A DNA stretch of 64,000 nt from the NCBI GenBank assembly GCA_020912385.1, contig CP087210.1, positions 434,001 through 498,000 of the forward strand, in the 5' to 3' direction. The notes beneath the pieces are model-generated. The model saw nothing but the letters and a program-made list of their open reading frames with translations. It ran no database searches and was not told the DNA's origin. This DNA comes from Neofusicoccum parvum (Eukaryota > Ascomycota > Dothideomycetes > Botryosphaeriales > Botryosphaeriaceae). The translations under genes were made by a program, and so were the position numbers. Shown piece after piece: positions 10,224 to 20,621 of the stretch. The first letter of the stretch is position 1. Each line of letters opens with the position of its first letter.

Positions 10224-12626
10224 ATGGCGCCAGAGGGGAAGAAGAGGCAATTGCCAGCCAAGATCGCCGCTATGAAGGGGCGCAAGCGCCAGAGGCTCGA
10301 CGCCGACGCCGACAGCGACAATACGAAAGGCACCGCAACGAAATCGACGAGGTCCGGAAAGACGGTGCGCTTGGAGAACTTGGCGTGGAAGGAGGTCGAG
10401 ATGCCGGATCGGCTGGATGACTTCGAAGGGTTCTACGGTCTCGAGGAGATTGACGACATCGATGTGGTGAGGGAAGGCGACCTGTTATCGTTCAAGAAGA
10501 TCGAGAAGGTAGACAGCAACGGCAAAGATAAGAAGACGAAGGAGACCGAGGAGAGTGATATCGAGGAAGATACGGAGGCCGAAGCGTCGGAATGGTCGGG
10601 CTTCAGCGACAATGACGAGGATGGGCATCCGGACGCAGAAGAGCAGGAGAAACCGGCGCAGACCAAGGCTGCTGCGAAGAAAGCAGAGAAGAAAGAGAAG
10701 GAGAAGGAGAAGAAAAAGGACAAGAAGGAAAAACAGGAGAAGAACAAGAAGGAAAAGCAAGAACCGAAGAAGGCCTCCAACGGTGCGGCTCCTATCGGGT
10801 CGATTCCGTTCTTAGGTTTACTCGGGGATGATGCGGACGACGGCGTGGACACTTCAGCGTGGAATCGCCTCGAATTGTCAGAAGAAACGATGACTGCAAT
10901 CTCCAAGCTCAAATTCAGTGCTCCTACACGCATTCAAAGAGCAGCTATCCCCGAAATTCTCGCAGGACACGACGTCGTGGGCAAGGCTTCCACGGGTTCA
11001 GGAAAGACGCTGGCATTCGGCATACCAATATTGGAGAGCTTTCTAGAGGCGCGAAGCACGAAGAAGGCTCCCAAGAGCGGCGAGAAGACTCCGACTGCCT
11101 TGATTCTCAGCCCTACCCGCGAACTGGCGCATCAGATTTCACAGCATCTCACAGATCTATGCACTAGCGGGTCATTTGACAGCCCATACATTGCGACCAT
11201 TACTGGTGGGCTGTCGATACAGAAGCAGCAGCGTCAGCTAGAAACTGCGGATATCGTTGTGGGTACGCCGGGTCGTCTTTGGGAAGTCATCAGCAACGGC
11301 CATGGCATCTTGAAGCGATTCAAGAAGATTCGATTTCTCGTTGTGGATGAGGCGGATCGCTTGCTCAGCGAAGGTCACTTCAAAGAGGTGGAAGAGATCA
11401 TTAACGTACTCGAACGCAAAGATAAAGAGGAGGTTGAAGATGAGGAGGACGGTGAAAGCGAGCCAGAGGACAAGGAGGATCACTCGTCGCAGCGGCAGAC
11501 ACTCGTCTTCTCTGCTACCTTCAACAAAGGTCTGCAGCAAAAGCTGGCGGGCAAAGCAAAGTGGCACGGAGAACTCTTGTCGAACAAGGAGTCGATGGAG
11601 TATCTGCTCAAGAAGCTCAACTTCAGGGAGGAGAAGCCAAAGTTTGTGGATGTCAATCCGGTACAGCAGATGGCAGAGGGACTCAAAGAGGGTCTCGTTG
11701 AATGCGGTGCAACTGAGAAGGTAAAGTGGAAAAGCCAAATACTTGGAAATGCTCCTAACATTATTTTACAGGATCTCTACCTTTACGCGCTCCTCATGCT
11801 TCATCCCAAGACACGCACCTTGGTCTTCACGAACAGTGTATCGGCAGTCCGGCGCCTACATCCATTCCTCACCAACCTCAACATGCCCACTGTGGCTCTT
11901 CACTCGCACATGGCGCAAAAGCAGCGTCTGCGATCTGTGGAGCGCTTCTCTTCCCAACCCGGATCCATCCTCATTGCAACCGACGTTGCAGCTCGTGGCC
12001 TTGACATCAAGGGTGTGGAACTTATCATTCACTACCATCTGCCCAGAACGGCAGACATGTATGTCCACCGTTCTGGCCGTACTGCTCGTGGAGACAGCTC
12101 CGGGTCTTCGATCCTGATTTGCGCCCCGGATGAAGTGGTCGGCGTGCGCAGATTGGTTGCCAAAGTGCACGCGAGCAGCAATGCCCCGAAGAGCTCCTAC
12201 TTTATGCGCAGCATCGACCTTGATAGGCGCATAGTTACCAGGCTGAAGCCGAGGGCAACGTTGGCGAAGAAGATTGCGGACGCAGACGCCGCGAAGACAA
12301 AGTCCAACTCATCTGAAAACGATCTCCTGCGCCAAGGTGCGGAGGATCTGGGAATTGAGTATGACTCGGAGGAACTTGAGAAACCTATGGGCCGGGGTGG
12401 CAGAGGCAACGGGCGTAAGATGAAGGAGCGTGAGGCGAAGGGCCTGTCTAAGGACGAGGTTCGGGGTATGAGGGCGGAGCTGAAGGCGTTGTTGAGTCAG
12501 AGGGTGAACGTAGGAGTCAGCCCGCGGTACTTGACTGGGGGTGATGTGGATATCGATGCTCTCATACGGGAGAAGGAGTCGGGTAGAGGGGAGTTTTTGG
12601 GTCGGGTCGATGGCATCGGCTTGTAG
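10224..12626 (+). CDS. MAK5: ATP-dependent DEAD-box RNA helicase MAK5 (60S ribosome biogenesis)
   Basis: Start is the first ATG (10224, MAPEGKKRQLP); upstream in-frame codons have none. Inferred exons are 10224-11720 and 11772-12626 (783 aa). The 51 bp intron has no stop and is a multiple of three, but it has GTAAAG, CTAAC and TTACAG signals, and its removal restores EKDLYLYALLML, as expected for MAK5. Helicase motifs in order: Q motif (TRIQRAAIPEI), ASTGSGKT, PTRELAHQ, GG, TPGRL, VVDEADRLL, SAT, and the C-terminal lobe with ARGLDIKGVE and HRSGRTARG. The N-terminus is acidic and then strongly Lys/Glu-rich (about 10665-10770), as usual for nucleolar helicases. It is predicted to unwind pre-rRNA during large-subunit assembly in the nucleolus. 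Orthology is supported by the MAK5/DDX24-type insert between DEAD and SAT. Confidence 0.93.
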   Translation: MAPEGKKRQLPAKIAAMKGRKRQRLDADADSDNTKGTATKSTRSGKTVRLENLAWKEVEMPDRLDDFEGFYGLEEIDDIDVVREGDLLSFKKIEKVDSNGKDKKTKETEESDIEEDTEAEASEWSGFSDNDEDGHPDAEEQEKPAQTKAAAKKAEKKEKEKEKKKDKKEKQEKNKKEKQEPKKASNGAAPIGSIPFLGLLGDDADDGVDTSAWNRLELSEETMTAISKLKFSAPTRIQRAAIPEILAGHDVVGKASTGSGKTLAFGIPILESFLEARSTKKAPKSGEKTPTALILSPTRELAHQISQHLTDLCTSGSFDSPYIATITGGLSIQKQQRQLETADIVVGTPGRLWEVISNGHGILKRFKKIRFLVVDEADRLLSEGHFKEVEEIINVLERKDKEEVEDEEDGESEPEDKEDHSSQRQTLVFSATFNKGLQQKLAGKAKWHGELLSNKESMEYLLKKLNFREEKPKFVDVNPVQQMAEGLKEGLVECGATEKVKWKSQILGNAPNIILQDLYLYALLMLHPKTRTLVFTNSVSAVRRLHPFLTNLNMPTVALHSHMAQKQRLRSVERFSSQPGSILIATDVAARGLDIKGVELIIHYHLPRTADMYVHRSGRTARGDSSGSSILICAPDEVVGVRRLVAKVHASSNAPKSSYFMRSIDLDRRIVTRLKPRATLAKKIADADAAKTKSNSSENDLLRQGAEDLGIEYDSEELEKPMGRGGRGNGRKMKEREAKGLSKDEVRGMRAELKALLSQRVNVGVSPRYLTGGDVDIDALIREKESGRGEFLGRVDGIGL

Positions 12627-12967
12627 CCGCAGCCATGTCTGCTCTGGGGGCTCGTTTAATTTCATCCACACCAATTTGTTAGGGTGAAACCTGGGGAACA
12701 TCCAGTGAGAAACGCTGTGGCTCTGAGAAAGCCTGCCAACATAGGCAATTGACCAATGGTGTGGTGCTTACAGCCTGACTGGGCGTGACGGCGGACTGGC
12801 CTGCGACTGTGGCTGGTGAGGTGTGGCGTAGGCGGGGCATCGGAAAAATTGTGCGGCGCCTGATGGTGGGCGCGATGACTGGAATTTGGGCAAACCACCC
12901 CGCCCAGGGAAGCTCAAAAACAATTCCTCAGCCCAATTGCTCCTCCACCACACCCCACTCCACAACC
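12627..12967. other. MAK5 3' region and KRS1 promoter
   Basis: 341 bp between two plus-strand genes. The right end just before the ATG at 12968 is CA- and C-rich, as usual for fungal 5' UTRs. Nothing else distinct is seen. Confidence 0.4.
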
Positions 12968-14894
12968 ATGGCGGACGCGAAGAACGTGACTGTCCCCGTT
13001 ACCGAGGGCGATGCCCAGGCCAACCTGCTTCTTGACGAAGTCACCGGAGAGCGCGTCTCCAAGACCGAGCGTTAGCTGATTCCCGCAGCCTCACATAGCC
13101 CCACTTACTGAGACTTGCACACAGTGAAGCGCCGCCAGAAGCAGCGCGAGAAGGACGCCAAGAAGGCTGAGAAGGCCGCCGCCGCTCCGCCCAAGCCCAA
13201 GAAGGAGAAGGCCGACGCCGAGGAGGAGTTGACGCCGAACCAGTACTTCGAGATCCGCAGCCGCACCGTCAACAAGCTCCGCCAGACCCACGACCCCAAC
13301 CCGTACCCGCACAAGTTCCAGGTCACCACCGACCTGCGCGAGTTCCTCAAGCAGCATGAGTCGATCAAGACGGGCGAGCAGCTCAAGGATGTCGAGGTGC
13401 GCCTCGGCGCCCGCATCTACACCAAGCGTGCGGCCGGTGCCAACCTGATCTTCTACGACGTGCGCGCCGAGGGTGCCCGCGTGCAGATCATGTGCCAGGC
13501 GCAGGAGTCGTCCAGCGAGGTGCCGTTCCAGAAGCAGCACGAGAACCTGCGGAGAGGCGACATTGTTGGCATCATTGGTTTCCCGGGCAGGACGAACCCC
13601 AAGAACCGCGCCGAGGGCGAGCTCAGCATCTTCGCCAAGGAGGTTATCCTGCTCACGCCCTGCCTGCACCAGCTGCCGGGCGAGCACTACGGCTTCAAGG
13701 ACAAGGAGCAGCGTCACAGGCGGAGATACCTCGACCTGATCATGAACGACTCGACCCGTCAGACCTTCATCACCAGGGCACGCATGATCACCTACATCCG
13801 CAAGTTCTTCGACACCAGGGACTTCATCGAGGTTGAGACACCCATGATGAACATGATCGCAGGTGGCGCAACAGCCAAGCCCTTCAAGACGTACCACAAC
13901 GACCTCAAGCTGGATATGTTTATGAGAATTGCGCCTGAGCTGTATCTCAAGGAGCTAATCGTCGGCGGTATGGAGCGCGTGTACGAGATTGGACGCCAGT
14001 TCCGCAACGAGGACATCGATCTGACGCACAACCCGGAGTTCACGACGTGCGAGTTCTACCAGGCCTTCGCCGACATGTTTGACATCATGGACCTGACGGA
14101 GGAGCTGGTGTCGGGGTTGGTCAAGCACGTGACTGGCGGGTACAAGACCAAGTTCCACACGCAGCACGGCGAGGAGTACGAGGTCAACTGGGAGAAGCCG
14201 TGGAAGCGGATCGAGATGATCCCGGAGCTGGAGAGCAAGCTGGGCGAGAAGTTCCCGCCGGGCGATGAGCTGCACACGCAAGAGACCAACGAGTTCCTCA
14301 AGCGCATGATCAAGAAGGCCGGCATCGATTGCACGCCGCCGCTCACCAACGCGCGCATGCTCGACACGCTCGTCGGCGAGTTCATCGAGGAGCAGTGCAT
14401 CAACCCCACCTTCATCATGGGCCACCCGCAGATGATGTCGCCGCTCGCCAAGTACCACCGCACGCACAAGGGCCTGTGCGAGCGCTTTGAGGCCTTCGTC
14501 TGCAAGAAGGAGATTGTCAACGCTTACACCGAGTTGAACGACCCCTTCGACCAGCGCATGCGCTTCGAAGAGCAGGCCAACCAGAAGGCCCAGGGCGACG
14601 ACGAGGCTCAGCTCATCGACGAGACCTTCTGCAACGCCCTCGAGTACGGTCTCCCGCCCACCGGCGGCTGGGGCATGGGTATCGACCGCATGGTCATGTT
14701 CCTGACCGATAACTACTCTATCAAGGAGGTCCTGACCTTCCCCATGATGAAGGAGGACAAGAGCGCCCAGGGTGCCCCCAAGGCTGCGGAGGTCGCGGGT
14801 GTTGAGCCCCTGCCTGAAGAGGGTATTCGTGAGTCTTCTTCTCCTTAAGATAAGTTGAGGTTACTAATGTGTTGGTGATATAGCCCACAAATAA
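12968..14894 (+). CDS. KRS1: Cytosolic lysyl-tRNA synthetase (class II)
   Basis: Three inferred exons: 12968-13070, 13125-14828 and 14884-14894 (605 aa). The first junction rebuilds the [11 protein letters not shown] segment typical of the eukaryotic N-terminal tRNA-binding helix. The last exon is only 11 nt and adds a C-terminus ending in HK. Domain order: Lys-rich N-terminal extension, OB-fold anticodon-binding domain (about residues 110-215), and the class II catalytic core with motif 2 ([17 protein letters not shown]) and motif 3 ([13 protein letters not shown]). It charges tRNA-Lys with lysine in the cytosol; no mitochondrial targeting peptide is evident from this start. Codon use is strongly biased to C/G third positions, as in highly expressed fungal genes. 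AATAAA overlaps the stop codon and may act in 3' end formation. Confidence 0.96.
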
Positions 14895-15197
14895 ATTATA
14901 ACAACGTCGAAAAAGCAGTTGCGCGGAAATGATCAACAAAAAAACATTGGTGGGGATCTCACGAAACGGTAAACGCGGTATGATTTGAAAGGATGGACTG
15001 ATGCACGGTTTGAATTTCCAGAGTAGAGCACGTGGATAGAAGAACCAAAAATTCCAGACACATCCTCAGAGAGAAAAGTTTTCAAGTGCAGTTTCATTTC
15101 CCTGCCTAGTCGTTGACTCAGTCGCATGTCATACTCTCATCTACCTATCCGATCAAACGCAGTGTCACTCTCACCCATCCCATCCACTCCGCACCGC
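14895..15197. other. Convergent intergenic region KRS1 / epoxide hydrolase
   Basis: 303 bp between two gene ends. It holds a perfect TGACTCA at 15114-15120, but both flanking genes end here, so a promoter role is unlikely. Nothing else is seen. Confidence 0.4.
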
Positions 15198-16628
15198 TCA
15201 ATTCTTCCACACCTTCCCTACGAAGTCCTCCACATCCGCCAACATCACATCCGGCTTCTCCATGGCCGCAAAATGCCCGCCGGCATCATGCTGCCTATAC
15301 CACACCAGGTCGCCCGTCGCCGCGGCCCACGCCCTGGGCACGGACAGCAGCTCCTGCGGGAAGGAGCTGAAGCCGAGCGGCTTGCGGACGTAATTCTCTG
15401 GCTGGGCGTGGAAGGTGACGGGGTCGGCGTTGGGGCCGAGGCCGCGGCGGTAGGTGTAGATGGAGGTGGGGAAGGTGGCGGTCAGCCAGTAGAGCGAGAC
15501 GGAGTCGAGGACGTCGGCGACGGGCGGCGGCGCGTCGGTCCAGGTCCAGAACTTCTCGCCGATCCAGGCGAGCAGCGCGAGCGGCGACGCCGAGAGGACG
15601 AGCCCGATCGTCGCCGGCCGCGTCGCGTGCTCGAGCGCGTACGCGATGCCCCCCGTGCGGAAGGCGGCGGCGCGCGCGAGCCCGGCTTGGTCCTGCGGGG
15701 AGGAGGCGGCGGCGTCGGGGACCGAGTCGGGCTGCGGGACCGGGCAGAAGTTGACTGCGGCGGCGCGTTAGTGGTGGGGGGCGGTGGGTGGGGGAGGGGA
15801 GGAGGCGGGCTTACGGTGCACGGCTTTGCAGGCGTCGTAGCGGGCTCCCAGGCTCCGGCCGATGTAGCTGCCGATGTCGCCGCCCTGCGCGACGTAGCCC
15901 GAGAAGCCGAGGCCGTCGGCCAGCAGCTTGTGCATCAGGCGCGCTGAGTCGTGGCTCAGCCAGTCCTTGTCGGTGGGCGGGCGGGAGGAGAAGGCGAAGC
16001 CCGGGAGGGACGGCACTATGATGTGGTACGGCAGCTGCTCGGCGGTGGGGTATTTCTTCTTGAGCAGCGAGAGCATGGGCAGGAATTCGAGGAAGCTGCC
16101 TGGCCAGCCGTGGAAGAAGGCGATGGGGACGGCGGCGGGGTTGGTCGAGAAGAGGGCGGCGAAGTGGATGGTGTAGGTGCGGCCGTCGTCGTCGGTCACG
16201 GGGAGGGTGTAGTTGGGGAAGGAGTTGATGTGGGCCTCGGAAGCGCGCCTGAGAGGGGGAGTGCTCTGTTAGGAGTGCTCTTTGAGAAGCAAGGCAGATG
16301 CAGGGGAGTTGAAGCATGCATCTGATTGTACAATGGAATACTCTTGATGCTCTCATCCGGCTGGTCTGAATTGGGAGCATTGGTTTCTTTGCTCGACTCA
16401 CCAGTCGTATTTCCCTTCCCACTCAGCCTTTGCGTTCTCAAGCCATTTGCGGGAGATGCCAAAGTTATTGAGATCACGGCTTTCCTGCAGGTTCTCGTAG
16501 GTCTCAGGTCCGATGGGCGAGAGCGAGATGAGCTGCTTCATCTGCTGCAGCTTCTCCTCTGGGACGGAGACGGTGAACTTGGTCGGCTGGACCTTGGCAC
16601 TCTTCGGGATGGTATCGTAGGAAGCCAT
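15198..16628 (-). CDS. Microsomal-type epoxide hydrolase (alpha/beta hydrolase)
   Basis: Three inferred exons: 16628-16402, 16248-15815 and 15754-15198 (405 aa, normal for the family). The start is the first ATG in frame (MASYDTIPK). The N-terminal EHN domain is seen in WLENAKAEWEGKYDW and, across the first intron, WRASEAHINSFPNY. The hydrolase core has the oxyanion motif HGWPGS, the nucleophile Asp in QGGDIGS and a C-terminal catalytic His in GGHFAAMEKPD; Tyr residues for epoxide activation are likely in the lid. It is predicted to open epoxides to diols, for detoxification or secondary metabolism; the substrate is unknown. No hydrophobic anchor is obvious at the N-terminus. A TATA-like box and an AP-1-type site lie upstream. 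The neighbouring RTA1-like protein and oxygenase give an accessory, xenobiotic-type context. Confidence 0.92.
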
Positions 16629-16765
16629 TGCTGCAGTACTGGAGTTCAAGCGTGTCGTGAAACGGGAGGTGTAGGAGGTGGTGTCAATGGACGAGGCGAG
16701 AGATAGCCGAGCTGATGGAGATCTGGAGGTGGGGTCGTGTTAGTCTGGAGTGACCGCTGCCGCCT

Positions 16766-16773
16766 CTTATAAG
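16766..16773 (-). promoter_or_regulatory. TATA-like box of the epoxide hydrolase gene
   Basis: The palindrome CTTATAAG sits about 140 bp before the ATG at 16628, a plausible core-promoter spacing for a fungal inducible gene. Confidence 0.4.
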
Positions 16774-16819
16774 CCCACCGCCAACGTCCTCGCACGTGAA
16801 TTGGGAGAGTGAGGAGCAC

Positions 16820-16826
16820 TGAGTCA
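16820..16826. promoter_or_regulatory. AP-1/Gcn4-type site TGAGTCA upstream of epoxide hydrolase
   Basis: A perfect TGAGTCA lies about 50 bp upstream of the TATA-like box and about 190 bp before the start codon. bZIP factors such as Gcn4/CpcA, and some Yap-type factors, bind this class of site. Use in vivo is inferred only. Confidence 0.4.
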
Positions 16827-17644
16827 CAATCGCCCAGTAAGCCGCAGTGAAGCCTTGGCTATCGCGACATCAGGGCATTATGCGGTGGTGGATTAATAAT
16901 GCGCGGGGCATGACGTCTTCGCGCGTCGCGTCGCGGCTCGCGCGGGGAAAGCGCGCGGTCACGTTCAAGGACTCCCCAATCACCACCCCGGCTCGCCCTG
17001 GCTTGGCCCACTCCATCAGCACCACCATCAGCATACCGTCGCTCGAGAGGTTCTAGCCCGGCTTCATTGGAAATCATGCCCGATCCTCCAGGCAGCAATG
17101 TAACTCTCCCCATGCCGATCTTCTGCGACGCTCCGTCCCCGCCTTCGTGGGATGCGATTCCTTGAGACCTTGGGGCTGCACATCATGGCAATTACAGCTA
17201 TCATGAGCAGGTCAAACGACACACCCCTGTTCTCAGATGGCTCCGAGGTGGCCACTCCTCGGCATCGCCGACGTTTTCGCAAGAATTGAGACCCACCGTT
17301 ACAGGACTTCCCAAAGCAACACAAGTCGAGATTCTCAGTGCACAGCCTCCTCTCCTATCGATACTCACTTAAGGAAACGAAAGGGCACAGGTTGAATGGT
17401 GCGAGTTTCGAATTCATGCATCATTATACGGAATCTGATACGCCACTCTCAGTACGAGAAGACGCGCTTCGGTGGACCTTCTCGACGTCTCTCACTCAAC
17501 GCCGGTAAGACTAACTAGATGCCTGCTAACTGTCCGCGTCACCTTCGCTTCAGTAATTTCCTTACAACTTCACTGGTCCGACCCTAAACGTCCTGAAACT
17601 GTAGCTCAGCCCCATCCCTTATGGAGTACGGTTTTTTTGGAATA

Positions 17645-17680
17645 TACGTATTCGGAAAATACGTAAATACGTAAATACGT
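17645..17680. repeat. TACGTA array upstream of the RTA1-like gene
   Basis: TACGTA occurs at 17645-17650, 17660-17665 and 17668-17673, followed by TACGT at 17676-17680. The last three start exactly 8 bp apart (unit TACGTAAA). The array ends about 145 bp before the ATG at 17826. Periodic palindromes suggest cooperative factor binding, but they could be a chance microsatellite. Confidence 0.5.
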
Positions 17681-17825
17681 TCTTAAATGTAGATTTGAGT
17701 ACAACCTTTCGCACCCTTCCAAGTTTGCTTTCTCAACCGTCTTCGTTCTCTTAAGTCTTGTCTTTCCAGCCCGTTCTCCCTTCTGACTTTGGGTTTTATT
17801 TGAACAGCACCTCGATCCTGCCACG

Positions 17826-18745
17826 ATGAGCCACCCGACTCTATCGACTCGTGGCGAAGCAGACTTCGATCTCTACCCGTATAACCCATCTGCAGCTGCT
17901 GGGTACGCTTTCGTAGTGCTTTTTGGAATCGGGGGAGTGGTGCATCTTGTATTTGTATGGCCGTTGCGCGCGTGGTTTTTCATCCCGCTCATCCTTGGCT
18001 GTGTCGGTAAGTCTTCAGGTGCAAATGGTAGTTGCAATAGCAGCTAACAGTTTTAGGCGAGGCATTCGGGTACTACGGAAGGGCTCAGTCTCACGACAAC
18101 ATACGCAATGGCTCCCCGTACCTGCTGCAGCTGATGCTCATCCTTGCATCAGCTCCTCTGGTGGCTGCAACAATCTACATGACCCTCGGCCGCATCATTC
18201 GTACCCTCGACGCAGAACACCACGCCATGATCAGGACCCGCTGGCTTACGAAACTTTACGTTGTTATTGACGTCGGAAGTTTTGTTTGTCAGATGATGGG
18301 CTCGGCCATGCAGTCCAGCGGTGATCCAGCCGGCGTAAAGCTCGGCATCAAAATCGTTGTAGGAGGTTTAGGATTCCAGCTGGCCGCCTTCTTGTTCTTC
18401 ATCGCCATGGCCTGGCGATTCCACTTCCGTCTCAATCGAGAGCCTACGAGTATCTCCCGACATCCACAGATTCAATGGAGGCGGGATATGTGGGTCCTAT
18501 ACACGACGAGCATCCTCATCTTTGTTCGGAGCACGTTTCGAATCATCGAATTCGTCGAGGGCAACGAGGGGGCCATCTACACTCATGAAGCTTTCCTCTA
18601 CGTATTCGACGCTTTTTTAATGTTTCTCGTTGTCACCATCCTGGCGGTGTTCCACCCTGCACGGCTCATCAAGAATTGCAATCAAATCCGCAAATCCCGC
18701 GGGAACGAGGAGGACGTCGAATCCATTCTTATAACCAGCCATTAG
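17826..18745 (+). CDS. RTA1-like seven-transmembrane protein (lipid-translocating exporter family)
   Basis: Two inferred exons, 17826-18006 and 18057-18745 (289 aa). The 50 bp intron has a CTAAC branch point, and the join reads GCVGEAFGYYGR, matching the conserved E-x-GY-x-R region that begins helix 3 of the RTA1 family. Seven hydrophobic segments can be counted, roughly at residues 25-45, 50-65, 80-100, 120-145, 160-180, 205-222 and 240-262. Family-typical blocks include DVGSFVCQMMGSAMQ after helix 4 and RSTFRIIEFVEGNEG between helices 6 and 7. Yeast relatives (RTA1, RSB1) are plasma-membrane or ER proteins linked to 7-aminocholesterol resistance and sphingoid-base export; the substrate here is unknown. 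The TACGTA array lies upstream, and the epoxide hydrolase is the divergent neighbour. Confidence 0.93.
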
Positions 18746-19391
18746 GACGGTCATCGAAACAATTTGCTGATGGTCTGGGGCCATACTAGCTTTCTACTGT
18801 ACTCTCAAATCCATTGATATAGATAGAGTCAAAATGTCTTTTTCTTTTCTTTTTTTCTTTTAAAAAAAAGCACAAACGAGTGGAACTAGCCATTAAGCCA
18901 ACGACTATCGATGCTATAAACGAGGTAACCGGAAGCCCCTCCTGTGGGATGAATCCACTCTTGCAAAACATGAACAGCTACACAGCCAATCCTGGGGGTA
19001 CTTGCAGCCAGTGTCACCCCCGCCACTGATGGGTAGACACTCTGTGTGACCCAAATCAAAGGTGATCAAAATGAGCGTATCATCTGTTCAGCCTCACATA
19101 CGCCAGATGCGCCCCCGTCTAGGGATACTGATGCCCATTGCGTCATAGAGTATCTGTATCCAGCCCCAAAAGAGAATACAACTAGCGCAAATAAATCCAG
19201 GGAGGCATACAAGTCCCGATTTTTTCCAATCAAGCAGATAAGGCTTCCACTGTATATTTCAAATTGAAAACTAATTTTTAAGATTGGTTTGAGTTTCTTG
19301 AAATAAGAGATTGGAGACAAAAGTGCAAGTAATGAAATAATGTCATGATCTCCTCGTTCCCCCCACTGAATGAAGTCCGTCGATGCCTACT
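18746..19391. other. Convergent intergenic region with a T/A-rich tract
   Basis: 646 bp between two gene ends. A T-rich then A-rich tract at about 18837-18870 may mark RTA1-like 3' end processing. The rest shows no gene or repeat that I recognise. Confidence 0.4.
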
Positions 19392-20621
19392 TTACTCACC
19401 AGAACCGACTGTGGTGACCTCGAATCGCCGCCTTATCCAATCCTCGCACGAGATGGGGTCATATTTTGCAGGATTGTCCTCATCCACACAGCTCGGCAGC
19501 ACACCGCAAGTTTCGTTGAGGTTGAAGCCTATTCAAACGTAAGAACTCCGTCCGCATATAAATGTGAGGATTGATCTTCGCTTACCGAAGAAGAACGGCA
19601 TCGAGTACCTCTCCCCGGCACCCTCATGCTTCACTCGATGCACAGTGCTCATCCACCGGTCATTCGTGATGCGCATCAGGTAATCCGCAATATTGACACC
19701 CAGCGCTCCCTCCACCGGCTTCGCGTTGATCCACTCCCCCTGCCTCGTCAGCACCTGCAAACCACCCTGGTTATCCTGCCAAAGGATCGTGAAAAGCTGC
19801 AGGTCCGTGTGCGAGCCGATGCTCACAGCCTCGGGGCCGCCCTTGGGCAGCGTCTCGGCCGCCGACGAGGGCTCCGGGGGCTCGGGCCGGGGCTCGTCCT
19901 GGGTGGGCGTCTTGTCCGGGCTGTCGAGGGCGAGGTAGTGGTTCAGCGTGACGGCCGCGTCGGGGTACGACGTCTTCTCCGCGAAGTAGTCCTCGGGCAG
20001 GTCCAGCGCCAGCGCGAAGGCGCCGGTCATACGCCTGGCCAGCGTGAGGCCGCTTTGCCAGTAGCGGAGGATGTTGTCTTTGAAGCCGGGGATGCGGGAC
20101 GTCTGCTCCCAGTACCACTCCTCGCCCTTGCAGCAGCGGCGGAAGTCGGCTGGGATGACGGAGGGATCGGTGACAGCCGGGTCGTAGCGAGGGTCGTAGC
20201 GGATGGCGAAGTACTCGCGGTGATCGGGCGACTCTTCGTCGTTGTAGTGCGTGCTCTTGTACCTCTGCCATCCGTTAAAGAAATTTGAATTCGAGACATG
20301 CGCCCGTTCCTTGAGCTCCTTTGGTTGTTGGAAGAAGGCTTTGCTCGAGGAGAGAGCAGCATCGATGACAGAATCGGGGATACCGTGGTTCCTAATGTAG
20401 AAGAATCCGGTGTCTTCGGCAGCAGAGGATATTTCCCCTGCTAATTTCTTCTTTGCATCAAGGTCATCACCGAAAAGAGCAGAGACATCGATGACGGGGA
20501 TCTCCCCTGATCGTGCATCGCGAGCGTCCGTCGATTTGATTTCTCGGTAGACCGGGCCGTATGAGGTTGTGAGCTTCAGTCGCTGAGGCCGTTCCTTCGA
20601 TACCGTTGCTGATTGAGACAT
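19392..20621 (-). CDS. 2-oxoglutarate/Fe(II)-dependent oxygenase, isopenicillin N synthase-like
   Basis: Two inferred exons, 20621-19586 and 19528-19392 (390 aa). The join restores FFGFNLNETCGVLPSC and adds a Cys-containing tail ending TVGSGE. The N-terminal DIOX_N region is seen in IPVIDVSALFG and TGFFYIRNHGIP. The Fe(II) triad is HTD (His about 271, Asp 273) and the His of STVHRVKH (about 328); the 2-oxoglutarate-binding Arg-x-Ser is in ERYSMPFFFG. Such enzymes hydroxylate, desaturate or cyclise small molecules with O2 and 2-oxoglutarate; the substrate cannot be read from sequence. The block FFNGWQRYKSTHYNDEE before the core may define a fungal subfamily. No synthase or transporter sits in an operon-like cluster, but an RTA1-like protein and an epoxide hydrolase lie within 6 kb. 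Confidence 0.93.

Larger units (their letters stand above)
16629..17825. other. Promoter-bearing interval between epoxide hydrolase and RTA1-like gene
   Basis: 1.2 kb between divergently transcribed genes. The left 200 bp hold a TATA-like box and a TGAGTCA site for the hydrolase; the right end holds the TACGTA array before the RTA1-like gene. No coding exon is recognised in between (about 16850-17640). Confidence 0.5.

Noticed and set aside
15114..15120. Perfect TGACTCA site
   Set aside because: It lies between two gene ends (convergent), so a promoter role is unlikely.
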